Below, in pieces: positions 22,886 through 31,519 of a DNA stretch of 51,743 nucleotides. Positions within the stretch are counted from its first letter, which is position 1; each line of letters starts with the position of its first letter. The position numbers were made by a program, and so were the translations under genes. This DNA comes from Pseudonocardia sp. TRM90224 (GTDB taxonomy: Bacteria > Actinomycetota > Actinomycetes > Mycobacteriales > Pseudonocardiaceae). The stretch lies in the NCBI RefSeq assembly GCF_021245725.1, contig NZ_JAJGSX010000051.1, positions 1 to 51,743 on the forward strand. Reading direction: 5' to 3'. The notes beneath the pieces are model-generated. The model was not told the DNA's origin. It saw only the letters and a program-made list of their open reading frames with translations, and made no database searches.

Positions 22886-24505
22886 TCAGCCGGCGACGGC
22901 TGAACCGTCGGCGCGCGGATCGGTTGCGGCGACCAGTCCTGCTCGGCCGCCGTTCGCGCGTCGCACCAGTTGGCCGTGCCCGACGCCGTCGTCGCTCACA
23001 TCGATCTTCCCGACGCCGAAGCCGGCCCGCTCGATCGCGTCGACTGCTGCGTCGGGCACGTCCCGCTCGGCCGTGATCGTACCGGCGCCGGCGGCGACCC
23101 CGGCCTCCATCGAGCCGAGCACCCAGCGGGGGGCGGAGGTGGCGTGGCCGAGGGAGGCACCGGCGGCCAACTGCAGGGCCATGTGGGTGTGCACCTGGGG
23201 TTGGGCCCGCCCGCCCATCGCGCCGTGCGCTCCGGTGAGTTCGCCCGCTTCGCGGACCAGCACCGGCATGAGTGTGTGCAGTGGCCGTTTGCCGCCGACC
23301 AGCGCGTTGGGTGCCGTCGGGTCGAGGGTGAAGGAAGCGCCTCGGTTGTGCAGCAGGATGCCGGTCGCGGGATCGAGCAGCATGGCGCCGAAGCAGTGGA
23401 AGACGCTCTGGATCAGCGAGACCCAGGTTCCGGAGGAGTCCGCGGCGACGACCGCGACGGTGTCGCCCCGGGCTGCGGGTTGTTCCACCGGTTGGTTGGC
23501 CGCGCCCGATGTGGCGTGTTCGGCGATGCGCTGCGCGTACGCGTCGGACAGCAGCAGGTCGACGGGGGCCGGGGTCCACTCCGGATCGGCGCAGTAGCGG
23601 TCGCGATCCACGGCGACCTGGTTGAGCACGGATGCCACGATGCCGGCGTCGCGGCCGAGCGGGTCGAGCGGTCCGCGGGCGGCGCGCACGACGTCGAGGG
23701 CCCGCAGCGCCATCAGGAAGTACAGGCCCTGGGAGTTGCCGGCGCTCGAGAGGTATTCGGCCCCGTCGTACTCGGCGCTGCTGGCCGCGGACACCTCCAC
23801 GGAGTGCCCGGCGAAGTCCGCTTCCGTCATGGACGAGCCCTGCTGGGCGAGCAGCCGCACCAGGCTCGCCCCTATCTCCCCGCTGTACATCGCGGCCGGC
23901 CCGTGCTCGCCGATCAACGCGAGCGTGTCGGCGAGCGCGCGCTGCCGCAGCGTCTGCCCCTCGGTGAGCACCGCCCCGTCCGGCACGAGCAATGCGCGCA
24001 GCCCGGGATCACGGGCCAGGCCGCGCTGCTCCCGCGCGAGGTCCCTGGCGAGGCCGGGGGCGACCGCCACGCCCTCGCGGGCCGCGGCCTCGGCCGGGGC
24101 GAGCGCCGCGGCGAGCGGGCGGGTGCCCCAGTCCTCGGCGAGCGTGCCCCAGCCGGCGACGACGCCGGGCACCGTCACCGGGAGCGCCCCGGTGACGGGC
24201 ATGACGTCGTGGTGTGCGGCCAGCGATCCCGCATCGATCGCGCGGGGCGCGCGGCCGCTGGCGTTGACGAAGTGGACCCCGCCCACTGCGCCGTCCCCTG
24301 CGCCGCCCACCAGCGCCAGCAGGTCGCCGCCGACGGCGCACTGGTTCGGGTACACCACCGTCAGCATCGCCGCGGCGGCGAGCGCGGCGTCGACGGCATT
24401 GCCACCTGAGCGCAGGACGTCGGCGGCGGCATCGCTCGCCGCCGCATGTGGCGTGGCGACGGCCCACGCGCCGCCTGCGGCACTGAGCTGACGATCTGTT
24501 CGCAC
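22886..24505 (-). CDS. Gamma-glutamyltransferase family protein
   Basis: The protein has 539 aa and is a full-length Ntn-type precursor. The large-subunit part opens with VATPHAAASDAAADVLRSGG and NAVDAALAAAAMLTVVYPNQ and continues with SGRAPRAIDAG. The processing site GDTVAVVAADSSGTWVSLIQ has the presumed nucleophile Thr349. The small subunit has GASFTLDPTAPNAL, KRPLHTLMPVL and GAMGGRAQPQVHTHMALQL. There is no signal peptide. It would hydrolyse gamma-glutamyl amides such as glutathione conjugates, or be a related oxamate-amidohydrolase type. Its position back-to-back with an amino-acid ABC operon fits gamma-glutamyl compound use. Confidence 0.88.
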   Translation of the reverse strand: MRTDRQLSAAGGAWAVATPHAAASDAAADVLRSGGNAVDAALAAAAMLTVVYPNQCAVGGDLLALVGGAGDGAVGGVHFVNASGRAPRAIDAGSLAAHHDVMPVTGALPVTVPGVVAGWGTLAEDWGTRPLAAALAPAEAAAREGVAVAPGLARDLAREQRGLARDPGLRALLVPDGAVLTEGQTLRQRALADTLALIGEHGPAAMYSGEIGASLVRLLAQQGSSMTEADFAGHSVEVSAASSAEYDGAEYLSSAGNSQGLYFLMALRALDVVRAARGPLDPLGRDAGIVASVLNQVAVDRDRYCADPEWTPAPVDLLLSDAYAQRIAEHATSGAANQPVEQPAARGDTVAVVAADSSGTWVSLIQSVFHCFGAMLLDPATGILLHNRGASFTLDPTAPNALVGGKRPLHTLMPVLVREAGELTGAHGAMGGRAQPQVHTHMALQLAAGASLGHATSAPRWVLGSMEAGVAAGAGTITAERDVPDAAVDAIERAGFGVGKIDVSDDGVGHGQLVRRANGGRAGLVAATDPRADGSAVAG

Positions 24506-24569
24506 GGTCGTCGGACCTCCCGCGGTGATAGCGCCTCCGGCCCGTAACCCCGCCGTTACAGGAGCCTTC

Positions 24570-24599
24570 TTGACTCGCGGAGACGACCGGTCTTACCGT
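24570..24599 (+). promoter_or_regulatory. Candidate promoter of the ABC operon
   Basis: TTGACT at 24570-24575 and TACCGT at 24594-24599 are 18 bp apart, a good SigA-like arrangement for an actinobacterium. It lies 80 bp before the first ATG. Confidence 0.45.
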
Positions 24600-24608
24600 C
24601 ATCCGCTG

Positions 24609-24637
24609 TAGTCAACAGCATCGACTATGGCATTGAC
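24609..24637. promoter_or_regulatory. Dyads downstream of the ABC promoter, possible operator
   Basis: TAGTC (24609-24613) and GACTA (24623-24627) form a dyad, and GTCAA (24611-24615) pairs with TTGAC (24633-24637). Their position just after the candidate -10 would suit a repressor site. Confidence 0.4.
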
Positions 24638-24679
24638 TTACCTCTCCGCGCAACGACATCGGATGCGAAGGAGCACTAC

Positions 24680-25555
24680 ATGGCCAGGTCGTACTTCCCG
24701 TCCCGACGAGCGGTAGCGACGCTGGTCTGTTCACTGGCTGTAGCGGTGGGGGTGATCTCCGGATGCGGCGGGACGCCCGGCCCGGCGCCGGCGCAGGTGC
24801 CCGGCGCGGTCGCGGTGCCCGCGGGCGCACTGGTGAAGGACGGCGAGATCACTTACTGCTCCGACATCAGCGCGCCGCCGTTGACGTTCTTCGACGCGTC
24901 CCAGAAAGCGGTCGGGGCCGAGATCGAGCTCGGTGACGCACTGGCCGCCCAGCTCGGGGTCCGGCCGAAATGGGCCAACACCAGCTTCAACGGCATCATC
25001 CCGGCACTGCAGGCCCGGCAGTGCGACGCCATCATCAGCCAGCTCTACATCAAGCCGGAGCGCGAGGCGGTCGTCGACTTCGTCCCGTACATGTACGCGT
25101 CGAACACCCTGATGGTGGCGAACGGGAACACCTCCATCGCCGGCGCCGAGGACCTGTGCGGTAAGCGGGCCGCTGGCCAGACCGGCACCACCGTCGTGGG
25201 GTACCTCACCGACCAGTCCACGAAGTGCGCGGCGGCCGGCAAGCCGCCGATCGACATCCGGCAGTTCACGAAGGACAGTGACGCCCTGCAGCAGCTGCGG
25301 CTCGGCCTGGTGGACAGCTACGGCACGACCCTTGAGACCGCCGCGTACGTGCAGACCCAGCAGCCCGGCACGTTCCAGCTGGTCGGCGAGCCGTTCAACC
25401 GCATCAAGGTGGGCGTCGCGACGCTCAAGGGCGGTGGGACCGCGCTGCACGACGCGATCGCGACGGCGTTGGCGACGATCCGGAAGGACGGCACGTACGC
25501 GGCGATCCTCGCGAAGTGGAACCTGACCGGCGATGACATCGCCGTGGCGGGTTGA
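24680..25555 (+). CDS. Amino-acid ABC transporter substrate-binding lipoprotein
   Basis: The protein has 291 aa. The lipobox VISGC (Cys29) follows a basic n-region and hydrophobic core, so the mature protein is membrane-anchored outside the cell. The SBP_bac_3 domain is seen in EITYCSDISAPPLTFFDASQ, GAEIELGDALAAQLGV, WANTSFNGIIPALQARQCDA and QLYIKPEREAVVDFVPYMY. This family binds polar amino acids or opines. It is the first gene of a three-gene importer operon. Confidence 0.92.
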   Translation: MARSYFPSRRAVATLVCSLAVAVGVISGCGGTPGPAPAQVPGAVAVPAGALVKDGEITYCSDISAPPLTFFDASQKAVGAEIELGDALAAQLGVRPKWANTSFNGIIPALQARQCDAIISQLYIKPEREAVVDFVPYMYASNTLMVANGNTSIAGAEDLCGKRAAGQTGTTVVGYLTDQSTKCAAAGKPPIDIRQFTKDSDALQQLRLGLVDSYGTTLETAAYVQTQQPGTFQLVGEPFNRIKVGVATLKGGGTALHDAIATALATIRKDGTYAAILAKWNLTGDDIAVAG

Positions 25556-26336
25556 CGTGGCTGCGGGCTTCGACTGGGCGTTCTTCTGGCAGTACCTGCT
25601 GTCGCCGTCGGCCGTGTTCCTCGAAGGGCTGTGGCGCACCGTCTACATCTCGGTCGTCGCGCAGCTGCTCGGCGTGCTGCTGGGGTTCGTGATCGCGCTG
25701 GCCCAGCGCAGCCGCTTCGGTGCGCTGCGCTGGGTCGGTCGCTGCTACGTCTGGCTGATCCGCGGTACCCCGCTGCTGGTGCAGCTGGTGATCGTCTACA
25801 ACGGCCTCGCCGCGGCGGGTGTCTACCGGTTCAGCGACGTCGAGCTCGGCGGGTTCGTCCTGCTCGGCGTCGTGCAGGCGGCCGTCCTCACGCTGGCGGT
25901 CAACGAGGCGGCGTACATGGCCGAGATCTTCCGCGCTGCGCTCGACGCCATCGACCCCGGCCAGACCGAGGCAGCACAGGCATTGGGCATGACACCGACC
26001 ACGACGATGCGGGTGGTCCTGCTGCCACAGGCGTTGCGCATCATCGTTCCGCCGCTGGGCAACGAGTTCAACCTGATGATGAAGTCGACGTCGCTGCTGT
26101 CGGTCATCGGGCTCCAGGAGATGTTCCTGACGGCGCAGTCGATCAACTCGGCGACCTTCAAGACGTTCGAGATCTTCCTCGTAGTGGCCTGCTGCTATCT
26201 CGCGCTCACCACGATCTGGTCGTTCATCCAACGATTCATCGAGCGCAGGCTCGCCGATCCGGGTCGGGTGATCGCTCCGCCGTCGCTGCGGTCGCGCCTC
26301 GGCGGCACCCTGCTCGCCGGCAAAGGGGTGCGCTGA
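25533..26336 (+). CDS. Amino-acid ABC transporter permease
   Basis: This 267-aa HisM/GlnP-type permease has an N-terminal LEGLWRTVYISVVAQLLGVL and the membrane-domain motif RGTPLLVQLVIVYNG. The EAA loop is NEAAYMAEIFRAALDAIDPG, then QTEAAQALGMTP and LPQALRIIVPPLGNEFNLM. The ATG at 25533 overlaps the lipoprotein gene by 23 bp; a GTG at 25557, 1 bp after its stop, is an equally plausible start. It works with the upstream lipoprotein and the downstream ATPase. Confidence 0.92.
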   Translation: MTSPWRVDVAAGFDWAFFWQYLLSPSAVFLEGLWRTVYISVVAQLLGVLLGFVIALAQRSRFGALRWVGRCYVWLIRGTPLLVQLVIVYNGLAAAGVYRFSDVELGGFVLLGVVQAAVLTLAVNEAAYMAEIFRAALDAIDPGQTEAAQALGMTPTTTMRVVLLPQALRIIVPPLGNEFNLMMKSTSLLSVIGLQEMFLTAQSINSATFKTFEIFLVVACCYLALTTIWSFIQRFIERRLADPGRVIAPPSLRSRLGGTLLAGKGVR

Positions 26337-27115
26337 TGGAACCGGCACCGATCGTCATGTCGGCACGTGGGGTGGTCAAACGCTTCGGCGACCTGTGCGT
26401 GCTCGACGGGGTCTCCATGGACGTCCGGGCGGGCGAGGTGGTGGTGATCATCGGGCCGTCCGGGTCCGGGAAGACGACGTTCCTGCGGTGTCTCAACCAC
26501 CTCGAGCGCATCGACGCGGGCGAGATCCTCGTGCACGGGCGGTCCGTCGGCTACCGCCCCGGGCCCGGCCGGCCGGTCGAGGAGCGGCCGAAGGTCGTCG
26601 CGGAACGCCGACGCAACATCGGGTTCGTCTTCCAGCGGTTCAACCTCTTCCCCCACATGACCGCGCTGGAGAACGTGGCCGTCGCCCCGGTGAAGGTCCT
26701 CGGTGTGCCGAAGGAGGAGGCGCGGGAGCAGGCGCACGCCCTGTTGGCGCGGGTCGGTCTGGCGGACAAGGCGGCCAGCCGGCCGTCGGCGCTGTCGGGA
26801 GGTCAACAGCAGCGCGTCGCGATCGCCCGCGCGCTCGCCATGAAGCCGGACCTGATGCTGTTCGACGAACCGACGAGCGCCCTCGACCCCGAGATGGTGG
26901 GGGAGGTCGTCACCGTGATGAAGGAGCTGGTCGCCGACGGGATGACGATGATCGTCGTGACGCACGAGATGGCGTTCGCGCGTTCGGCCGCGGATCGGCT
27001 CGTGATGTTCGACAATGGCGTCATCGTCGAGCAAGGTGCGCCGGATGATCTCGCCACCTCCGCTGAGGAGAACCGCACCAAAGCGTTCCTGCGCCGGATC
27101 GACTCGTCCCAATAG
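26336..27115 (+). CDS. Amino-acid ABC transporter ATPase
   Basis: The protein has 259 aa. Walker A is GPSGSGKT (40-47), with the Q-loop FQRFNLFPHMTALENV, signature LSGGQQQRVAIARAL, Walker B LMLFDEPTSALDPEMV and H-loop VVTHEM. It belongs to the GlnQ/HisP group. An insertion after the first strands (GYRPGPGRPVEERPKVVAE) is longer than in GlnQ and resembles the opine/ectoine-type branch. Its start overlaps the permease stop by 1 bp. A short direct repeat (TCGTCCCA) follows at 27105-27130. Confidence 0.93.
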   Translation: MEPAPIVMSARGVVKRFGDLCVLDGVSMDVRAGEVVVIIGPSGSGKTTFLRCLNHLERIDAGEILVHGRSVGYRPGPGRPVEERPKVVAERRRNIGFVFQRFNLFPHMTALENVAVAPVKVLGVPKEEAREQAHALLARVGLADKAASRPSALSGGQQQRVAIARALAMKPDLMLFDEPTSALDPEMVGEVVTVMKELVADGMTMIVVTHEMAFARSAADRLVMFDNGVIVEQGAPDDLATSAEENRTKAFLRRIDSSQ

Positions 27116-27163
27116 CAATCGTCCCAGTAGCAGGGGAAGCGCATGGCTGCCGGACACGGGTCG

Positions 27164-29644
27164 TCACCCGGCGGCCGACGTCCGGTGCTCCTCCCGGGTC
27201 GTGTGGGGTCCCCGGAGGCGCAGTGCTGGCGCGTCGAGCAGCAGCTGTCGCCGGTGGACGCCGAGCTTCGTCATGGCCCGGTAGAGGTGGGACTCGATGG
27301 TGCGGACGGAGAGGCGCAGCTCGGCGGCGATCTCGGCGTTGCTGTGACCGGCGGCTGCGAGCCTGACCGTCTCTTCCTCGCGCGTCGTCAGCAGGTGCAG
27401 CAGGGGGTGCGCGGCGGCGGTCAGCATGGGTGTGGCGGCGCCGGTGCACCGGTGTGCGGCGGCCTGGGCCATCGCCGCGGCGTGCCGGCTGCCGTCGCTG
27501 TCGCCGAGGTCCGCGCACCGGCGCTGGACCGACGTCCACGCCTCCGCTGCCAGCAGCGCGAACCCGCCGGTCTCGTATGCCGCCGAGACGTCGCTCAGAC
27601 CGCGGACGTCGTCGTCGCGCACGGCAGCGGCGTGCGCGACGGTGAGCTGCGCCAACGCTCCACCGCCATTGCCGACGGGCAGTGCGGCAAGGCTGGTCGA
27701 TCGGCAGCCGAGGCGCAGGGCCGCGCGGATCAGCGCTTCCCGTCCCCGCCGGTCGTCGACGGCTTCGGCGGCGGCGAGCGCCGTCTCGACGGCCTGGGTG
27801 ATGCTGCCGCGCGCGGCGAGGAGCCAGACGCGCGCGAGCGGCACCTCGACGGCCGCTGATCCGATCAACCACGCCGTTCCCTGCGCGGTGTGCGTTCCGG
27901 GCTGGTCGGTGTCGAACCGGCGTGCGGTTCGCATGGCACCGACGAGGTCGCCCATCTGCGCCCGAACCTGGGTCAGCACGGCGCGGCACGCGGACGCCAG
28001 GCGGCCGGGATCGACCCGGTCCAGCCGATCGCCGAGCTCCGTCAGCGTGAGATCGGCCTGGTGCAGGTCACCGGCGAGCTGCGCGGACCAGCCCAGTGCC
28101 AGCTCGGCGAGGTCGCGCACGACACCGGGCGGCCTGGTGCGGTGCCGCGCGGCCGTTCGGCGGGTGCCGGCCAGGTCGTCGCCGGTCGTCAGCCGGTCGT
28201 GCCACCACGCGGCCAACCCGTCCCAGTCGGCGTCGTCGTACCGGTCGGCCGCCTCGACGAGCTCCCGCGGATCGGTGCGGCCGTCCCGGTGGGTCGGTGC
28301 CGTTCGGCGGCCGCTCGCGGCGCGGCGCAACGCGCGCAACCGGCGTTCGGCGTCCCCGGTGGATGCTGTTGCGCCAGTTGCGAGGGTGTCGTCGATGAGT
28401 GTCGTCGCGGCCTCCGGATCGCGGCGCAGCAGCGCGGCGGCGAGGACGGCGACGGCATCGTCGCCGCCGCCTTGCGCGACCGCCGTGCGGGCGAGCGCTT
28501 CGGCGTCGGTGTGTCGCCCGGTGTCACCGGCTCGGCGGGCGGCGGCGGTCAGCCTCGGCGATTCCACCGGTCTTCGCAGGTCGATGCGCCATTCGACGAT
28601 CCGGGCGTCCAGATCGGGATCGTCGCAGCAATGGGGGAGCGCGGAGAGCAGGGTGCGCAGGTGCTGGTGGCGGGTGAGCAGCCCGGTACCTGCTCTGAGC
28701 ACGTGCCCGTCGATGACGCGGGTGAGCCGCCCCGCCCCGTCCGCTCCGTCCTGACCGGACTGGTCGCTGGTCACCATCCCGAACCTTTCGAGCTCGACGA
28801 GCGCCGAAGCACCGATGAGCGACTCGACGACCGCGATCGGGAGCGGCCCCGAGAGCGCGATCAGCTCTGCTGCGAGCCGGAGCCGATCGGTGGCCGGCCA
28901 GCGATGCCGGACGAGGTCGAGCAGGCGAGCGGTGGGTTGCGGGTCACCGGCGAGGAACCACATCCCGTCACGGCGGGCGAGGTTCCCGTCGATGTGTCCG
29001 GCGATCACCAGCTCCCGCAGGATGAGCGGGTAGCCGTCGGACAGCCGGTGGAACCTCTCCACGCTGGCCCGCGCGATCGGGCCACCGAGCGCGCGCTCCA
29101 GCGCCTGTGCCGTCTCGACGTGATCGAACGGTGGGAGGTCGATGCGCTCGGCGTGGCCTTCCTTCCACAGCGCGGTCACCGCGTCGGGTGCGGCGGCGTC
29201 GCGGCGCACCGTGGCCGCGACCCGTGCTGCGCCTGCGGTCGCGAGCTGCAGGAGCAGCGCGGCCGAGGCCGGGTCGAGGAGGTGCGCGTCGTCGACCGCC
29301 AGCAGCATCGGTGGGCCTGCGGCCGGTGACACCCGTTCCACCACGCGCTGCACCTCGCGGACGCCCGGCGCCGCTCCCAACCGGCCGAGCAGCGGGCCGA
29401 GCGATCCGAAAGGGGTGGTGGACGCGGCCGCGGTCGCGGCGACCGACAGCGTGCGCGGGTGGCGGCGGGCAGCCGAGCTGACGATCTCGGACAGGACCCG
29501 TGAGCGGCCGCAGCCGGTCGCCGCCACGAGCACGACGCTGCCGCGGCGCAGGGCACCGACCGCAGCCCGCACCTCCTTGCTGCGCCCGACCAACGGCCAG
29601 GTGGGTTCGGGACCGACGGCCGTCGCTGCTGGCTGGTACGTCAC
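27164..29644 (-). CDS. LAL-type LuxR-family transcriptional regulator
   Basis: From the GTG at 29644 the product is 826 aa. The N-terminal AAA-like ATPase has WPLVGRSKEVRAAVGALR, a degenerate P-loop VAATGCGRSR (42-49) in which the Walker A lysine is Arg, and Walker B PPMLLAVDDAHLLD. A long TPR-like middle follows, and a C-terminal LuxR HTH, LTTREEETVRLAAAGHSNAE and IAAELRLSVRTIESHLYRAM. LAL proteins activate pathway or toxin clusters. The start overlaps the stop of the 359-aa gene by 4 bp (GTGA), so it is translated with the putative membrane-active proteins and probably controls them. Confidence 0.9.
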   Translation of the reverse strand: MTYQPAATAVGPEPTWPLVGRSKEVRAAVGALRRGSVVLVAATGCGRSRVLSEIVSSAARRHPRTLSVAATAAASTTPFGSLGPLLGRLGAAPGVREVQRVVERVSPAAGPPMLLAVDDAHLLDPASAALLLQLATAGAARVAATVRRDAAAPDAVTALWKEGHAERIDLPPFDHVETAQALERALGGPIARASVERFHRLSDGYPLILRELVIAGHIDGNLARRDGMWFLAGDPQPTARLLDLVRHRWPATDRLRLAAELIALSGPLPIAVVESLIGASALVELERFGMVTSDQSGQDGADGAGRLTRVIDGHVLRAGTGLLTRHQHLRTLLSALPHCCDDPDLDARIVEWRIDLRRPVESPRLTAAARRAGDTGRHTDAEALARTAVAQGGGDDAVAVLAAALLRRDPEAATTLIDDTLATGATASTGDAERRLRALRRAASGRRTAPTHRDGRTDPRELVEAADRYDDADWDGLAAWWHDRLTTGDDLAGTRRTAARHRTRPPGVVRDLAELALGWSAQLAGDLHQADLTLTELGDRLDRVDPGRLASACRAVLTQVRAQMGDLVGAMRTARRFDTDQPGTHTAQGTAWLIGSAAVEVPLARVWLLAARGSITQAVETALAAAEAVDDRRGREALIRAALRLGCRSTSLAALPVGNGGGALAQLTVAHAAAVRDDDVRGLSDVSAAYETGGFALLAAEAWTSVQRRCADLGDSDGSRHAAAMAQAAAHRCTGAATPMLTAAAHPLLHLLTTREEETVRLAAAGHSNAEIAAELRLSVRTIESHLYRAMTKLGVHRRQLLLDAPALRLRGPHTTREEHRTSAAG

Positions 29645-30720
29645 GTTCGCGCACGCATCCCTTCCGAATAGGCGGCAAGCACATCCCACTCTGCCGAGAT
29701 CGTCTCCCGCGCGACACCGGGACGGGCGAATCCGATGTAGGCGGACACGAAGTCGTCCTTGCGCGCGGCGGGGTGGCGGCCCACGTAGTCGACCCACCCG
29801 TCGCGGAGGGCGAGGAAGTCGCCGTACGCGTCGGCCGCCGCGGCCATGGCGGTCGAGTAGCGACCCGCCGCGCCGACGGCCAGCGGCAGGTCGGTCGGCA
29901 CCGGCGCCGGCTTGCCGGTGACCTTGGCGAGGCCGGTGACGAGTCCGGTGAACCGGTTCTCCTCGGTCCCGACGACGAGGTCCAGCCGGCCGTGCCGCGT
30001 GAGGACGGTGTTGTAGAAGAACTGGGCCTTCTTGAGGGCGCTGTGCAGCTTGCTGATGGCCCGGTCCAGCTCGGCCTTCTCCTTCGCGCCGTCGAGCAGC
30101 CCGAAGACCACGTCGATGCCGACGGCGGCGAAGATCCCGATGCCGGTCTCGGCCAGCCCCGCGAGCGATGCGCCTTCGATGACGGCTTCGGCCGCTGCCT
30201 CGGTGACGGCCTCGCCGACGGTCTCGCCGGTGATCTCGGCCGCGGTCTCCGCGCCGGATTCCAGCCCGACCTCGGAGGCGGCCTCGCCGAGCGACGAGAC
30301 GGCCTCGCCCCCGATGTCGCCCCCGAATTCGCCACCGGCCTGCGCGCCGCCGGTCAGCAGGCGGGAGCCGAGGCGGCCGACCTGGAGAACGGCCTTGAGG
30401 ATCAGCGTGCCGGCTGCGAGTTCGCTGAGCATCGAGCCGATCTCGGCGGGTACGGATCCCGGCGCGGGTGGTGGCAGCGCCTTGACCTGGGTGCGGAATT
30501 TGTCGTATTCCAGGTCGTTCATCACCACGGTGTTGGCGATCACGAGCAGTACGGCGTTGCCGGCGATCAGGTTCTTCGCGGGCGTCAACCCGGTGTTGAA
30601 CTGGTCGATCTCGGTCTTGACGGTCGCGGCGAGCGCGACGGCCTCCTTGTGCAACGAACGGACCTCGTCGCGCCGGTGGCCGTTGTCGTAGATCCAGTCA
30701 CCCCATGGCAGCAAGGACAC
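29641..30720 (-). CDS. Putative alpha-helical membrane-active protein A (pore-former-like)
   Basis: The protein has 359 aa (GTG start, GAGGAG upstream) and no signal peptide. The layout is a conserved opening SLLPWGDWIYDNGHRRDEV, helical residues about 20-120 with LIAGNAVLLVIANTVV, an acidic Ala/Gly/Glu stretch (about 120-185) with EITGETVGEAVTEAAAEAVI, a hydrophobic segment LAETGIGIFAAVGIDVVFGL, then coiled-coil-like helices (AELDRAISKLHSALKKAQFF). It is a paralogue of the divergent 360-aa protein at 31881, matching almost collinearly. The long-helix plus single central hydrophobic patch is the design of alpha-pore-forming toxins such as ClyA, XaxAB and NheABC, but no family match is claimed. 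Confidence 0.6.
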   Translation of the reverse strand: MSLLPWGDWIYDNGHRRDEVRSLHKEAVALAATVKTEIDQFNTGLTPAKNLIAGNAVLLVIANTVVMNDLEYDKFRTQVKALPPPAPGSVPAEIGSMLSELAAGTLILKAVLQVGRLGSRLLTGGAQAGGEFGGDIGGEAVSSLGEAASEVGLESGAETAAEITGETVGEAVTEAAAEAVIEGASLAGLAETGIGIFAAVGIDVVFGLLDGAKEKAELDRAISKLHSALKKAQFFYNTVLTRHGRLDLVVGTEENRFTGLVTGLAKVTGKPAPVPTDLPLAVGAAGRYSTAMAAAADAYGDFLALRDGWVDYVGRHPAARKDDFVSAYIGFARPGVARETISAEWDVLAAYSEGMRART

Positions 30721-30754
30721 GGGACGCTCCTCTCCGGGAATCGGGTCGGCCGGG

Positions 30755-31090
30755 TCACAGCGGGTTGCTGAAGGCGAGGGAGAGGTTCTTGTTGTGGTCC
30801 ATCGACACGATCACCGTGTCGTGGGTGTTGATGTTCTTGTCGATCGTGCTGCCGCGCTGGAACGCGAACTCCTGCGTCGCGACCAGTCCGCCCTTGTCGA
30901 GCACGTCGACGGCGATGCTGTCGAGGTAGGGGTCGTGGTCGTCGCCGTAAGAGACCGTGGCGGTCTTGCCGTGGCCGACAGTGGCCGACACGGTCGCCTT
31001 CGGCGCGTGGCCGGTGTTGCTACCGCTGCGGACCGTCAGCACGAGCGACAGGTCTTTCCCGGTCTTGTTGACGATGTTCTTCCCAGGCAT
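30755..31090 (-). CDS. 111-aa beta-rich protein of unknown function
   Basis: AGGAG of its ribosome-binding site overlaps the stop of the upstream membrane gene. The sequence MPGKNIVNKTGKDLSLVLTV and onward alternates hydrophobic and polar residues with no cysteines, typical of a small beta-sandwich: ATVSATVGHGKTATVSYGDD, YLDSIAVDVLDKGGLVATQE and HDTVIVSMDHNKNLSLAFSN. Size, the NKTG...LSL opening and the neighbouring helical protein recall aegerolysin-like partners of binary toxins (for example Cry34-type), but similarity is faint. The alternative is a structural or lipid-binding domain. Confidence 0.6.
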   Translation of the reverse strand: MPGKNIVNKTGKDLSLVLTVRSGSNTGHAPKATVSATVGHGKTATVSYGDDHDPYLDSIAVDVLDKGGLVATQEFAFQRGSTIDKNINTHDTVIVSMDHNKNLSLAFSNPL

Positions 31091-31098
31091 CGGAACTC

Positions 31099-31467
31099 CT
31101 AGTGGTGTGTGGCGAGGCTGCCGCTCCCGCGCAGCTCCTTGGCGAGCGCGATGATCTGCTCGACGTCGGATCCGGCGTGCGCGAGCGTCGTCAGCAGGTG
31201 GGTGAGATGCATCTGCCGGCGCGACCGCAGGTAGAGGGCGTGCGCGAGGCCGGCGATCAGGACGGCGACGACGGGCAGTGCGGCGTCGACCGCGTCGAGG
31301 TCCACGTCGCGGTGCAGCAGGACGTGCACGGTCGCCGCGCCCAGCGCCGCGACCTGGACGAGGACGGTCGTCCAGAACTCGGGTGTGGTCCACCCGGCGG
31401 GCAGTGGGTCGGAGAGTGGATCGGGTGGCGGAACGGGCGGTGGCGTAGGTGGTGGCGGCGCGGTCAC
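31099..31467 (-). CDS. 122-aa two-helix membrane protein
   Basis: GTG start at 31467 with AAGGGG upstream. A Pro-rich leader (TAPPPPTPPPVPPPDPLSDP) is followed by two hydrophobic helices (FWTTVLVQVAALGAATVHVL and ALPVVAVLIAGLAHALYLRS) and a C-terminal amphipathic stretch, HLTHLLTTLAHAGSDVEQII. It is the first gene of the minus-strand unit, 8 bp from the beta-rich gene. An immunity, anchoring or holin-like role is conceivable. It shows no family I know. Confidence 0.6.
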   Translation of the reverse strand: MTAPPPPTPPPVPPPDPLSDPLPAGWTTPEFWTTVLVQVAALGAATVHVLLHRDVDLDAVDAALPVVAVLIAGLAHALYLRSRRQMHLTHLLTTLAHAGSDVEQIIALAKELRGSGSLATHH

Positions 31468-31471
31468 GGCT

Positions 31472-31519
31472 GCCCCTTCTCGGGTCTGGCCCTTCTCGGG
31501 TCCGGCCCTTCTCGGGTCC
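31472..31519. repeat. 16-bp tandem repeat (x3) upstream of the membrane gene
   Basis: Units GGCCCTTCTCGGGTCC at 31488-31503 and 31504-31519, and a variant at 31472-31487, lie directly before the GTG start. Read on the gene's strand each carries GAGAAGGGCC, an SD-like core, as in the repeats upstream of the TetR gene at 22834. Confidence 0.8.

Noticed and set aside
29500..30771. A 423-aa plus-strand ORF across protein A
   Set aside because: Off-strand shadow; the minus strand has a strong ribosome-binding site and a paralogue at 31881.
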